Positions 51,090 to 60,381 are shown, counted from the stretch's first letter. The stretch is DNA of 64,000 nucleotides from Candidatus Rhodoferax mariagerensis (GCA_016719055.1 JADKAW010000001.1:1-64000); one strand, 5' to 3'. A program made the numbers and translations. The notes: a model not told the origin generated them from the sequence alone.

Positions 51090-52685
51090 TTATAGCGTCT
51101 GAACTTCGAAACCAACAATGTTGCGGCTTTGCTTGCTGAACTCCACACCTACCAGGTGAATCGGCTCGCCGCGCGCCCGGTATTTGTCGGCGTAGCCCCG
51201 GTCTTTGATCTGCTGCAAGGCCTGCCCCTGGGGGGCCAGTTCCACCACCTTGAATTCAAACAAGAATACCTGGCCGTTGAACAGCAGCGTCAGGTCAATG
51301 CGGCCAAAGCTGGTGGGGTCCTCCAGCCGCAAGTCCAGCCCCAGCGCAGCAAAGTAGCTGTAAAAAATGCTGACGTAATAGCCCTCGTAGCCGGCCAGCT
51401 CGTTTTTGCGGTACCAGTCATGGGCAATGCTGGCGTAAAAGGCATGAAACAGGTCTTTCAGGCCGGCAAAGTCCTGCGCTTGCAGCAAATCATAAAGTCG
51501 GCTGATGTAAGCGCCGGGCATGTTGGGCTGACCACAGAGGCTTTGCAGCAAGCAGTCATTGAGCGCAGTCTGCACTTCAAGGTTGGGGTATTTCAAGGTG
51601 TAGCGGGTGCGCCCGGGCATCTCGGCACAACTGTCAATGGTCAAATACCCGGCCTGAAACAGCAGCGCCTCGGCCGGAATATTGTCCACATCAAAGGTCG
51701 ACAACAGTGCCTCAGACGCCACGATGCGCCCCAGATCGGGCGTGAACTGCTGGCGCTGCAGCAGCAGCTTGATCAAAAAAGTGGGCGTGCCGGTCTCAAA
51801 CCAATAGGGCTTGATCTTGCGTTTGTCAAACAGTTGCAGCAAGCCAAACGGGTTATAGACCGATGTGCCCAGCCAGTTGTAGCCGTTGTACCAGTCGCGG
51901 ATTTGTTGGCGGTCCAGTCCGGGCAGCTCGGGCGCAAACACGCTGTCAACATCAGCATCGGTGTAGCCGCAAATGTCGCTGTAGCGGGCATCCAGCGTGA
52001 TGTCGTTCAGGTTGTTCAGGCCCGAGAACAGGCTGACTTTGCTGAACTTGGAGACACCTGTCAAAAACACAAACTTCAGGTAGGCATCAGAGTCTTTCAG
52101 CACCGAGTAGATGTCTTTGAGCACTTCGCGGATGTCTTTGGCAATCTCGCTTTGCTCGATGCGGTCCAGAATCGGCTTGTCATATTCATCGACCAGCACC
52201 ACCACGCGCTGGCCGGTTTGCCGGGCAACCCGGCTGATCAGCTCTTTGAAGCGGCTGCGTGCATCGGGATACTCGGCTTGCAAACCAAAGGTGCGCTCTA
52301 GCGAAGTAAGCTGCTGATGCAGGCTTTGCCCCAGATCAGCCACCGAGCCCAGCACCCCGGCACCAAAACTGATGCGCAGCACCGGGTAGCGCACCGACCA
52401 GTCCCACCTTGACTCGGCCGCCAGCCCGACAAACAGCTTTTGGTTGCCCTCAAACAACTCTTTGAGGGTGTCGAGAAACAGGCTTTTGCCAAGGCGCCGC
52501 GGGCGCGACAAAAAGTAGTATTTGCCGCGCGCCACCAAATCGACGGCGATGGCGGTCTTGTCAACGTAATAGTGACCTTCTTCAATGATTTCACGCAAGG
52601 TCTGAATACCCAGTGGCAGGCGGCGCCGGCGCAGCACGGGAGCGTCAGACGTTGATGGCAAAAGCGGGTCAGCAGAGATGGTCAT
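51090..52685 (-). CDS. AAA-ATPase-like protein with PD-(D/E)XK nuclease C-terminus
   Basis: 531 residues of the AAA-ATPase_like/PDDEXK_9 type. N-terminal LPLGIQTLREIIEEGHYYVD and P-loop FLSRPRRLGKSLFLDTLKEL, Walker B VVVLVDEYDKPILDRIEQ, then VFLTGVSKFSKVSLFSGLNN. The C-terminal nuclease core reads GRIDLTLLFNGQVFLFEFKV (Asp and E-x-K). Such proteins are common, often multicopy, in mobile or defence-like regions; their biological role is not established. Opposite strand to the next Uma2 gene. Confidence 0.85.
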   Translation of the reverse strand: MTISADPLLPSTSDAPVLRRRRLPLGIQTLREIIEEGHYYVDKTAIAVDLVARGKYYFLSRPRRLGKSLFLDTLKELFEGNQKLFVGLAAESRWDWSVRYPVLRISFGAGVLGSVADLGQSLHQQLTSLERTFGLQAEYPDARSRFKELISRVARQTGQRVVVLVDEYDKPILDRIEQSEIAKDIREVLKDIYSVLKDSDAYLKFVFLTGVSKFSKVSLFSGLNNLNDITLDARYSDICGYTDADVDSVFAPELPGLDRQQIRDWYNGYNWLGTSVYNPFGLLQLFDKRKIKPYWFETGTPTFLIKLLLQRQQFTPDLGRIVASEALLSTFDVDNIPAEALLFQAGYLTIDSCAEMPGRTRYTLKYPNLEVQTALNDCLLQSLCGQPNMPGAYISRLYDLLQAQDFAGLKDLFHAFYASIAHDWYRKNELAGYEGYYVSIFYSYFAALGLDLRLEDPTSFGRIDLTLLFNGQVFLFEFKVVELAPQGQALQQIKDRGYADKYRARGEPIHLVGVEFSKQSRNIVGFEVQTL

Positions 52686-52804
52686 GCAGGCATTTTAGAA
52701 GTGCGGGCGTTTTGGATACGCGGTCAACTTTCACCATGGCCGGCTCCGGTAGTCCGCACGCAACATCTGAGCAAAGACTCAAGCCCAAGAAGCGGACTAA
52801 ACTG

Positions 52805-53440
52805 ATGGCATCAACCGCTTCTGGAACTTTCACCATGGGTCTGCCTCAACGCCATCACGCCACCGGTTTTACCTATGCCGACTATCTGACCTGGCCCAAA
52901 GGCGAACGCTGGGAACTCGTTGATGGGCAGGCCTACGCCATGAGCCCGGCACCCAGCAATTTCCACCAATTGATCGTTGGTGAGCTGTTTTCAAAGGTGC
53001 ATAGCTACTTTCGCGGCAAACCCTGCCGCCCCTTTGTGGCCCCTTTTGATGTCCGTCTGCCTGACAAAGGCACGGCAAATCACGAGGTGGACACGGTGGT
53101 GCAGCCCGACATCAGCCTGGTTTGTGATCCGGACAAGCTCAAGGACAACCACGGCTGCCTGGGTGCGCCAGACTGGGTGATCGAGGTGGTGTCGCCCGGC
53201 ACGGCGGTGTACGACCAGCGCATCAAACGCGCACTGTACGAGCGCCACGGCGTGGCCGAATACTGGTTGGTGCATCCGGGCGACCGCTCGGTGACGATAT
53301 ACCGCCTGGAAAACAAGCTCTATGGAAAGCCGCTGGTATTTGGTGTGGGCGACGAATGTTCACCACTCGCTTTCCCGGAGCTGGTCATTGCCGTGGCAGA
53401 CCTGTTTGTCGATTTGCCTCCGCTGGATGTCAGTGCGTGA
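52805..53440 (+). CDS. Uma2-family PD-(D/E)XK endonuclease-like protein (long form)
   Basis: 211 residues. FTYADYLTWPKGERWELVDG, AYAMSPAPSNFHQLIVGELF, catalytic core VVQPDISLVCDPDKL and APDWVIEVVSPGTAVYDQRI KRALYERHGVAEYWLVHP. The Asp, Glu and Lys needed for a PD-(D/E)XK site are present. ATG at 52805 or 52835. The family is abundant in cyanobacteria and some Proteobacteria and has no settled function. The flanking ACTTTCACCATGG text occurs twice (52722-52740 and 52820-52840), a short duplication around the start. Confidence 0.82.
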   Translation: MASTASGTFTMGLPQRHHATGFTYADYLTWPKGERWELVDGQAYAMSPAPSNFHQLIVGELFSKVHSYFRGKPCRPFVAPFDVRLPDKGTANHEVDTVVQPDISLVCDPDKLKDNHGCLGAPDWVIEVVSPGTAVYDQRIKRALYERHGVAEYWLVHPGDRSVTIYRLENKLYGKPLVFGVGDECSPLAFPELVIAVADLFVDLPPLDVSA

Positions 53441-53445
53441 TATTT

Positions 53446-53512
53446 TGCTATCTAAAGTGAAGCTGCTTGTGCTTATTTGATAAGGGCTAGAAGACAATTT
53501 TGTTATAAATTC
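53446..53512 (+). repeat. Dispersed AT-rich repeat, intergenic
   Basis: The text AAGCTGCTTGTGCTTATTTG then ATAAGGGCTAGAAGACAATT and TTATAAATTC. A long, clean copy. Confidence 0.7.
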
Positions 53513-53556
53513 GGCGCAGCCACCAGCCAATCTCACCTCTGCGCACGGTGTAGCAG

Positions 53557-53638
53557 ATTTGGGGTCGGATCCCAATTCGATCCACCAGATTTAATTCAAC
53601 CAGCATTGCATCCCCGAATTGGGCTCTGACCCCAATTC
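53557..53638. repeat. REP-like inverted repeat
   Basis: Left arm TTTGGGGTCGGATCCCAATT (from 53558) and right arm GAATTGGGCTCTGACCCCAA (to 53635) are inverted copies with few mismatches, about 35 bp apart. The GGGGTC-AGAGCCCAATT type is typical of REP sequences linked to TnpA-REP transposases in beta-proteobacteria, but no transposase is present here. Confidence 0.6.
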
Positions 53639-53660
53639 TGCGGGCCAGTGACAAGGTGCA

Positions 53661-54500
53661 TCAACTGAAACTGGCCCGGTAACTCACCGGGTCCAAAACA
53701 CAGTGCTGATCAAGTGCGCCTGGCAAATCGAACAACCTGGGTGCCTTTCGGAACTCAAAGAGACGGTAAAGATGAAAATGGTCTTTGGCACCCTGGGACA
53801 GCGCCAATTCGCCGCGAGAAACAAAAAATGGGGTTTCACGGCCAAATGTTGTTGTTTTGACCTCAATCAGACGCTCTTTTCCATCAGACTCAAACGACAA
53901 CACGTCATACCCCAAGCCATCCCCCTTGGAACGTGATACGTGTTCAACCTTGTCGGCCAAGCGCGACTGACCCAATTCGATTAACCGCCAATGTTCGAAC
54001 AACACGATGAATTCTTCGCCAGCCAAGCCGAGCGATCGGTTTCGTGCTTCACGTTCAAGATAATCCCGCTTGACGGCGTTGAAAGCCAAGGGGTTGCTTG
54101 GCTCATTGACGCTGCGTTGGTCATTTTTTGACGGTGCGGCAGTCTTGACCTTGTTGAAATCGGTTTGAAGCGGCGTGCTGGCGGGCTGCTGCACTGCGGC
54201 AAGTGCCACTTGATCAAGCGATGCAGCACCACTGACCTGCTGCTCTGCAATTTTCCCCAACAGCATTTGATAGTTGGCCCGTGGCTGGTAGCCGCGAATG
54301 TAGGGAAACCCGAGGTTAATCATGGCCGCACTGATATTGCAGTGCTTGAACTCGATGGAGGCGTCCGAACGGCCGTTCAGCCTAGTTTGCAAATCTTTCC
54401 GGTGTGCCGTTTTGTTGTAACTCTGGCCAGCCAGCTCAAATGTGAGCATTTTCAGATAGTCCGCGACGATGGCTTCGACTTCTTCCCGCGTCCAATCCAT
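53661..54500 (-). CDS. DUF3883-domain protein, PD-(D/E)XK nuclease-like
   Basis: 279 residues from ATG 54500 (MDWTREEVEAIVADYLKM). The N-terminal part (TRLNGRSDASIEFKHCNISA, NLGFPYIRGYQPRANYQ) is a predicted DNA- or protein-binding region. The C-terminal DUF3883 domain reads RSLGLAGEEFIVLFEHWRLI, KGDGLGYDVLSFESDGKERL, IEVKTTTFGRETPFFVSRGE; Asp and E-V-K match the nuclease site. DUF3883 proteins occur in restriction and other defence loci. It faces the opposite direction to the upstream Uma2 gene. Confidence 0.8.
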   Translation of the reverse strand: MDWTREEVEAIVADYLKMLTFELAGQSYNKTAHRKDLQTRLNGRSDASIEFKHCNISAAMINLGFPYIRGYQPRANYQMLLGKIAEQQVSGAASLDQVALAAVQQPASTPLQTDFNKVKTAAPSKNDQRSVNEPSNPLAFNAVKRDYLEREARNRSLGLAGEEFIVLFEHWRLIELGQSRLADKVEHVSRSKGDGLGYDVLSFESDGKERLIEVKTTTFGRETPFFVSRGELALSQGAKDHFHLYRLFEFRKAPRLFDLPGALDQHCVLDPVSYRASFS

Positions 54501-54556
54501 AGATTCCCCTGACAACTGATGATGACTGGCGACAAGCGTACATCAGGAACTACCCC

Positions 54557-55126
54557 TCACCCCAACTTCACATCCTCATAAATGTCATCCAGCGACACGG
54601 TCACTGCCAGACCCGGGCAATCCAGCGCCAGAACGTCGCTACCTTCCAGATCGCTGATCAGCCACTGGCCGTCCGCATCGCGCTGGTGCCATTGCACCGC
54701 GCGATGCTCTTGCGACACCAGCAGGTAGTGCCGCAGCGTGGGCAGCTTGCGGTAAGCCAGCAGCTTTTCGCGCCGGTCAATCACCTCGGTGGAGGGCGAC
54801 AACACCTCTACCAGCAGACAGGGCAAACTCTTGAACAGTGGCTGCGTGTCGGCCGGGTCACAACTCACCAGCACGTCGGGGTAATAAAAGGCATCGCTGG
54901 CATCAATGCGCAATTTCATGTCGTTGATAAACACGCCGCACGCCTTGCCACGGCTGGCAGCGCGCAGATGAAACGCGATGTTCAGGCTGATGCGGTTGTG
55001 CTTTTCCCCGGCACCGGCCATGGCATACACCTCACCGCCAAGGTATTCATGCCGAATATCACTGCGCAACTCACCCGCCAGATACTCGTCAATGGAGGCC
55101 ACAAGGTGTTTGGCTGCAAGGTTCAC
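54557..55126 (-). CDS. Uma2-family PD-(D/E)XK endonuclease-like protein (short form)
   Basis: 189 residues. SIDEYLAGELRSDIRHEYLG, VYAMAGAGEKHNRISLNIAF, YYPDVLVSCDPADTQP and CLLVEVLSPSTEVIDRREKL LAYRKLPTLRHYLLVSQEHR give the Asp, Glu and Lys of the fold. Second Uma2 protein in 2.5 kb, only distantly like the first. ATG at 55126. Confidence 0.85.
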   Translation of the reverse strand: MNLAAKHLVASIDEYLAGELRSDIRHEYLGGEVYAMAGAGEKHNRISLNIAFHLRAASRGKACGVFINDMKLRIDASDAFYYPDVLVSCDPADTQPLFKSLPCLLVEVLSPSTEVIDRREKLLAYRKLPTLRHYLLVSQEHRAVQWHQRDADGQWLISDLEGSDVLALDCPGLAVTVSLDDIYEDVKLG

Positions 55127-55132
55127 GAGGAA

Positions 55133-55165
55133 GGCCCAATGTTCTGGTAGTTTGGCGTGTCTGCC
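55133..55165 (+). repeat. Right direct repeat of the 51-55 kb island
   Basis: Matches 51014-51046 at 29 of 33 positions and lies just before hutF. Confidence 0.6.
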
Positions 55166-55176
55166 GCAAAAGTCTA

Positions 55177-56559
55177 TCAGGCCCCAAGCAGTTGGCTGCG
55201 GGCTTGCACGATGCCCGCCATGGCCACATCGTGCAGCGCATGCCGGCCTTGTTTCACTACTGGCCGACCCGATGACCAGACCTGCGTGATGGCGCTGCGG
55301 CGGCTGCTGGCAAACACATGGCTGGCCAGCATCTGCTGGGGTGACAGACCTGCCAGGCTGGGGTGGGTCGCGTCCAGCACGATGAAGTCAGCTAGCTGCC
55401 CCACACTCAGGCCCGCCACAGCACGCCCAGCGGCTTGCGCGCCGCCCGCCACAGCCCCGTGCCAAAGGGCCTGGGCCACATCGGGTTGCGCGTCATGGGC
55501 GGCCACATTGCGTTGCCGCAACGCCAGACGCTGGCTGTATTCGAGCATCATCAAATCTTCAGCGGGGTGGACGGCGATGTGGCTGTCCGAGCCGATGCCC
55601 CAGGCCCCTTGATGGCTTTGCCAGGGCTTGAATTCAAAAGTCCCGTCGCCCAGATTGGCTTCAGTGGTGGGGCACAGGCCAGCCACGGCGCCAGACTGTG
55701 CCGCACGGCGAACTTCGTGCGCGTCCATGTGCGTGGCGTGCACCAGGCACCAGCGTTGGCTCACTGGCGCATGGTCCAGCAACCAGGCTACCGGGCGCTG
55801 CCCTGACCAGGCCAGACAAGCTTCAACCTCGGCGGTTTGCTCGGCAATGTGGATGTGGATGGGTGCGGTGGGGTCGATTGCGTCCAGGCCGGCCAGCACC
55901 TGGCGCAGGCTCTCGGGTGTGACAGCACGCAAGGAGTGAGGCGCCAGACCCAGGCGCGCAGATTGGGCTTGACACAGAGGGCGCAAGCGCTCCAGCAGGC
56001 GCAGCATGGCCTCGGTGCTGTGGATGAACCGGCTTTGCCCGGCGGTGGGTGCGGCCCCGCCGAAACCACTGGTCTGGTACAGCACAGGCAGCAGCGTCAG
56101 GCCAATACCGGTGCGCTGGGCTGCCCGCAGCAGGCTCAGCGACATGTCGGCCGGGTCGGCATAGGGCTGCCCCTGGGCGTCGTGGTGCAGGTAGTGGAAC
56201 TCACAGACACTGGTAAAACCGGCTTCGAGCATTTCAACAAACAGGCCCGTGGCAATGGCCTCCAACTGGGCGGGGCTCAGTTGGGCTGCAAAACGGTACA
56301 TCAGCGCGCGCCAGCTCCAGAAGCTGTCTTGCGCATGGCTGCGGTACTCGGCCAGACCCGCCAGTGCGCGTTGAAAAGCATGCGAGTGCAGGTTGGGCAT
56401 GCCCGCAAGCACCGGGCCCGATGCGCGCGGCACATCAGCAGCGGGTTTGTGCCGGGGCTCAATGGCGCACCATTGACCTTGCTCATCCCACTGCAGCAAC
56501 ACATCACACGCCCAGCCGCCCGGCAACAAGGCGTGTTGGGCAAACAAGCTGCGCGTCAT
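55177..56559 (-). CDS. hutF: Formimidoylglutamate deiminase
   Basis: 460 residues, a metal-dependent amidohydrolase that removes ammonia from N-formimidoyl-glutamate in histidine degradation. Metal ligands: HxH in GMPNLHSHAFQRALAGLAEY, His in PIHIHIAEQTAEVEAC, VHATHMDAHEV and Asp in WGIGSDSHIAVHPAEDLMML; the substrate-fit block SFWSWRALMYRFAAQ is diagnostic. ATG at 56559. No hutH, hutU, hutI or hutG lies in this window. It follows the TRAP operon, 30 bp after the permease stop. Confidence 0.92.
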   Translation of the reverse strand: MTRSLFAQHALLPGGWACDVLLQWDEQGQWCAIEPRHKPAADVPRASGPVLAGMPNLHSHAFQRALAGLAEYRSHAQDSFWSWRALMYRFAAQLSPAQLEAIATGLFVEMLEAGFTSVCEFHYLHHDAQGQPYADPADMSLSLLRAAQRTGIGLTLLPVLYQTSGFGGAAPTAGQSRFIHSTEAMLRLLERLRPLCQAQSARLGLAPHSLRAVTPESLRQVLAGLDAIDPTAPIHIHIAEQTAEVEACLAWSGQRPVAWLLDHAPVSQRWCLVHATHMDAHEVRRAAQSGAVAGLCPTTEANLGDGTFEFKPWQSHQGAWGIGSDSHIAVHPAEDLMMLEYSQRLALRQRNVAAHDAQPDVAQALWHGAVAGGAQAAGRAVAGLSVGQLADFIVLDATHPSLAGLSPQQMLASHVFASSRRSAITQVWSSGRPVVKQGRHALHDVAMAGIVQARSQLLGA

Positions 56560-56589
56560 GGGCTTGGCGAGTGGGCGAGCCATTGGGCG

Positions 56590-58770
56590 TTAAAGCGTGC
56601 TGGGCAAGGGGCGGCTATGCCACAGCAAGATCAACAGAACCCCGGGTATGGCCACCGCTGCCGCCACCGGATTGGCAAATATCAAGGACACCGACAGGAT
56701 GTTAAGCAACCAGAAAGCCGGCCCTTTGATGGGGCGCGACACAAAGCCGGTATAGGCCGCACCCAAGCCCATCACAGCCACAATGGCGCACGCTGAAGCC
56801 AGCAAAAACGACGTCCAGGTAAAGTCAATGAACAGCAAGGCAGGTGTGTAAACAAAGGCAAAGGGCACAAGTGCCTTGCCCATTGACAGCCGGAACGCCG
56901 TCATGCCGGTGCGCATGGGTTCACTGCGCGCAATGCCCGCAGCGGCAAATGCCGCCAGGGCCACCGGGGGCGTCACATCTGCCAGAACGCCAAAATAAAA
57001 AACAAAGAAGTGCGTTGCCAGTTGTGGCACTCCCAAGCCCGCCAGCGCTGGTGCCACGATGGCGGCCAAAATGATGTAAGTGGGCGTGGTGGGCACGCCC
57101 GAGCCCATGATGATGCATGCGGCGGCTGTGAAGAGCAGGCCAAAGAAGATGGTGACCTGCTGCAGTTCAAGCAGACTGAACACATCGAGCGCAAGGAACA
57201 TCTGGGCCGCCACACCCGACACGTCAATCACCCAGGCCGAAAATTTGAAGCCCATGCCTGTCAGCGTTGTGATGCCCAGCACAAAGCCCACGCAAGCACA
57301 CGCAGCACCGATGCCCAGCGCAGCCTTGGCACCCATCTCAAAGCCTTGGACCATGGCTCTGGGCCCAACAGTCATGCCGGTCATTTGCTTGCCCAGCGGG
57401 CCCAGCAAGCGGGGAATCCACGAACACGCCACAGTCAGGGTAATGCCCCAGAAGGCGGCAAGAAAGGGGGTGAACTGCATCAGCAGAAGCGTGACCATAG
57501 CTACCAGCGGAATAAACAGATGCCATGAACTCTTGAGCACCCACATCAACGACGGAATGTTGGCCGGGTCCATGCCGCGCAATCTCAGGCGCCTGGCCTC
57601 CATGTGCACCATATACAAGATGGCAAAGTAATGCAGGGAGGCAGGCACGATGGCCACCAGAATCAACTCGTTGTAAGGTATGCCCAACGTTTCGGCCATG
57701 ATGAACGCTGCGGCTCCCATGATGGGAGGTGTAACCTGGCCACCGCAGGAGGCAGAAGCCTCAACCGCGCCCGCAAAACGCGGCGAAAAACCCACCTTTT
57801 TCATGAGCGGAATCGTCATGACCCCGGTCGTCACGGTGTTGGCAATGGCCGAGCCTGAAATCATGCCAAACAGGCCGGACGACACCACGCTGACCTTGGC
57901 GGGCCCGCCCGAAAAACGCCCTGCGGCAATGGTGGCCAGGTTCACAAACAGCTGCCCCAGCCCGGTGAGCTGGGCCATGATGCCGAACAGCACGAAGTGG
58001 AAGACGAAGGTGGCCACCACGCCCACCGGTATGCCGTAAATGCCTTCGGTGCCTTTGTACAAGTGGGCCACGATGCGCGAAAGGCTGTAACCCCGGTGCG
58101 ACAGCCCCCCCGGCAGAAAGGGCCCCAGCAGACCGTAAAAAATGGCGGCAATCGCCAGCAGCGGCAAAAAGATGCCCATTGTTCTGCGCGTGGCCTCGGT
58201 CACCATGGCAATGGCGATCACGCCCATCATCAAATCCAGCGGTGTGTGCTGGCCTGGGCGATCAATATAGATGTGTTCAAAAAACATCAGCAGGTACAGC
58301 GAAAAGCCCGACGCCAGCGCCGCAAACACCCAATCGCGCCACGGAATGTGCGTGTGGCTACCGTCAAAATGTTTGAACGGCAAGGACAAACCCGCCAGTG
58401 CCACCAGCACTGCCAGGAAGGTGTAGCGCATGGCGTCGGTTATCGGCTCAGCGAACTTGTCCAGCAAGCTCCAACCCATGAACAGGTAAAAAATCGCCAA
58501 GCCAATCGACACGATCCATTCCCAAGGACCGGGCAGGCGCTTTTGCCGTGGAAACACCAAAAAACAAAGCCCCAACACCACCGACAAGTGGATGGCGCGG
58601 TGCGCAATCTCATTGCGTAAACCAAAGCCGGCGGTGTAGAAGTGCCAGGCCGACAAGCCTGCGCACAACACCAGCACCACCTTGGCGCTCCAGCCGGCCA
58701 GGCGGCGAAAACTTGATTCAGGATCAAACTGTTCGATCAGGCGGTCGATTTCTTCCTGTTTGGTCGTCAT
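56590..58770 (-). CDS. TRAP transporter fused permease (DctQM type)
   Basis: 726 residues with many transmembrane helices. The first about 200 residues (HFYTAGFGLRNEIAHRAIHL, then FPRQKRLPGPWEWIVSIGLA) are the small-subunit part; the remainder is the large DctM subunit with the family blocks GGPAKVSVVSSGLFGMISGS, VEASASCGGQVTPPIMGAAA and PTTPTYIILAAIVAPALAGL. Works with the TAXI binding protein upstream and DUF1850 protein. Substrate unknown; relatives carry dicarboxylates, glutamate or taurine-like acids. Position before hutF suggests a histidine breakdown compound, which is weak inference. Confidence 0.92.
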   Translation of the reverse strand: MTTKQEEIDRLIEQFDPESSFRRLAGWSAKVVLVLCAGLSAWHFYTAGFGLRNEIAHRAIHLSVVLGLCFLVFPRQKRLPGPWEWIVSIGLAIFYLFMGWSLLDKFAEPITDAMRYTFLAVLVALAGLSLPFKHFDGSHTHIPWRDWVFAALASGFSLYLLMFFEHIYIDRPGQHTPLDLMMGVIAIAMVTEATRRTMGIFLPLLAIAAIFYGLLGPFLPGGLSHRGYSLSRIVAHLYKGTEGIYGIPVGVVATFVFHFVLFGIMAQLTGLGQLFVNLATIAAGRFSGGPAKVSVVSSGLFGMISGSAIANTVTTGVMTIPLMKKVGFSPRFAGAVEASASCGGQVTPPIMGAAAFIMAETLGIPYNELILVAIVPASLHYFAILYMVHMEARRLRLRGMDPANIPSLMWVLKSSWHLFIPLVAMVTLLLMQFTPFLAAFWGITLTVACSWIPRLLGPLGKQMTGMTVGPRAMVQGFEMGAKAALGIGAACACVGFVLGITTLTGMGFKFSAWVIDVSGVAAQMFLALDVFSLLELQQVTIFFGLLFTAAACIIMGSGVPTTPTYIILAAIVAPALAGLGVPQLATHFFVFYFGVLADVTPPVALAAFAAAGIARSEPMRTGMTAFRLSMGKALVPFAFVYTPALLFIDFTWTSFLLASACAIVAVMGLGAAYTGFVSRPIKGPAFWLLNILSVSLIFANPVAAAVAIPGVLLILLWHSRPLPSTL

Positions 58771-58780
58771 GGGTGTTCCA

Positions 58781-59272
58781 TCATGGCAGTGGGCAATTTT
58801 CAGCCCGCATTTCGATTGATTTCTGGCTCAGTTGGCCCAGCAGGACTTCGCGTTGGTCAGCCAACACCAGCCTCATGGACTGGGCCGGCAGGGGCAACAC
58901 CACCAGGGGATCGACCACCCGGTTCAGCAGCAAACGCCAGCCCGGGCCGTGACGCAGCATTTGTTCCCCTGGCGCCGGTGCCGATGGCAGGCCATAACCC
59001 TCACCTTCAAAGCGCTCTTCAACCAAATGGGCGCGCCAGCCTTGCGGGTCTGCACGCCAGACATAGCGGTCAAGCACCGGGGTGCCCAGCACCGAGTGGG
59101 TGAACGCCACATCGGCGGCGGGTTGGGCGGGGTTCAGTGGCAAGCGGGTCAGGGCTTGGCCACTGCGGTGTTCGGTCAGCACCAGCTCGCAAGCCGGTGC
59201 CGCCGGGGGCGTGGCCCAACAAGCCGCCATTAGCGCCCACGCCGCAAGGGCGGGGCGCTTAGGGCATGTCAC
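58781..59272 (-). CDS. DUF1850 protein of the TAXI-TRAP operon
   Basis: 163 residues with a signal-peptide-like start (ALAAWALMAACWATPPAA, then Cys). DUF1850 blocks: DVAFTHSVLGTPVLDRYVWR, LVEERFEGEGYGLPSAPAPG, LLLNRVVDPLVVLPLPAQSM. The family regularly sits between TAXI binding proteins and fused permeases. Its ATG overlaps the TAXI stop (4 bp). Role unproven. Confidence 0.82.
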   Translation of the reverse strand: MTCPKRPALAAWALMAACWATPPAAPACELVLTEHRSGQALTRLPLNPAQPAADVAFTHSVLGTPVLDRYVWRADPQGWRAHLVEERFEGEGYGLPSAPAPGEQMLRHGPGWRLLLNRVVDPLVVLPLPAQSMRLVLADQREVLLGQLSQKSIEMRAENCPLP

Positions 59273-60240
59273 TTGGCGACGCCTTTTTCCTTGTAATAAC
59301 GCAAGGCGCCCGGGTGCAGCGGCACGCTGGCCACAGCGGTCGCGGTTTTCAGGTTGATGTTTTTGCCTTGAACGTGCACCTGGCCCATGATGGCAGTGTT
59401 TTCGTACAAGGCCTTGGTTACCTCATACGCTACGTTCTCGGGTACGCCATCGTGCGTGGCCCAGATGGCCATCACAGCGAGCGTGGGCACGGCGGCTGTC
59501 TGGCCCTTGTAACTGTTGGCAGGCAGATCCACTTGGGTGTAATAGGGCTGCTCTTTCAGCAAGGTGGCCACCTCGGGGCCGGACAGCGGGATGATTTTCA
59601 AGGCATGGCTTTGCGCAAAATCGGTCACGGCCGCCACCGGCACACCGCCCGTGATCAAGGTGGCATGCAGGTTGCCGTCCTTGATCTTGTCCACCGCTTG
59701 CGTGAAAGAAGAGCTGTCTTCCTTCACATCGGTGCGGGCCATGCCATACACCTTGAGCAAATCAGTCACCAGTTGGTACTGACCCGAGCCAGGTGCGCCT
59801 GATGAAATGCTTTTTCCCTTGAGGTCCTTGACGCTGTTGATCCCCGAATCAGCGCGGGTGATCAGTTGCACGGTTTCGGGGTATAGCGCGCCCAGGGCGC
59901 GCAGGTTTTTCAGGGGCGCGTTGGCAAACTGGGCCTTGCCGTTGTAGGCGGCATCCAGAATGTCGGCTGCCACAAAGGCCGACTCAATTTCTTTTTTGCC
60001 TAACAATTGAGCGTTTCCCACCGAGGCGCCTGCAGCTTCTGCGGTGGCGGTAATTTTTTTGCCATCGACCATGGCCTTGTTGGAAATCAGTTGGGCCAGC
60101 ATGCCACCCAGCGGGTAATAAGTGCCACCGGTGCCGCCCGTGGCGACGCCGAAAAACACGCGTTGTTGAGCGATGGCGGTGCCCGAGAGGACGACTGCAG
60201 AGGCAGCCAAGGTCAGGACAAGTCGGCGATTAAGTTTCAT
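59269..60240 (-). CDS. TAXI-family TRAP transporter substrate-binding protein
   Basis: 323 residues. Signal peptide MKLNRRLVLTLAASAVVLSG, cleaved near AIAQQ. Mature TAXI features: FFGVATGGTGGTYYPLGGML, ITATAEAAGASVGNAQLLGK, LRALGALYPETVQLITRADS, GKSISSGAPGSGQYQLVTDL. Start ATG at 60240 after an AGGAAAACC site. First gene of the TRAP operon. Confidence 0.92.
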   Translation of the reverse strand: MKLNRRLVLTLAASAVVLSGTAIAQQRVFFGVATGGTGGTYYPLGGMLAQLISNKAMVDGKKITATAEAAGASVGNAQLLGKKEIESAFVAADILDAAYNGKAQFANAPLKNLRALGALYPETVQLITRADSGINSVKDLKGKSISSGAPGSGQYQLVTDLLKVYGMARTDVKEDSSSFTQAVDKIKDGNLHATLITGGVPVAAVTDFAQSHALKIIPLSGPEVATLLKEQPYYTQVDLPANSYKGQTAAVPTLAVMAIWATHDGVPENVAYEVTKALYENTAIMGQVHVQGKNINLKTATAVASVPLHPGALRYYKEKGVAK

Positions 60241-60381
60241 CGGTTTTCCTTTAGGAAGAAGTGGGTCAGTCAAAATGTCAGCAGTGGTCTGTTGCAAGAG
60301 GCCGCGAATAGGCTTTTCAATCATACCCAAGCAAGTATCGCACCACGCACGACGGGTCTGATCATCACGTCAATTGGCAAG

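Noticed and set aside
50907..51095. 62-codon frame between the hybrid kinase and the AAA protein
   Set aside because: No ribosome site or conserved pattern, and it contains the direct repeat.
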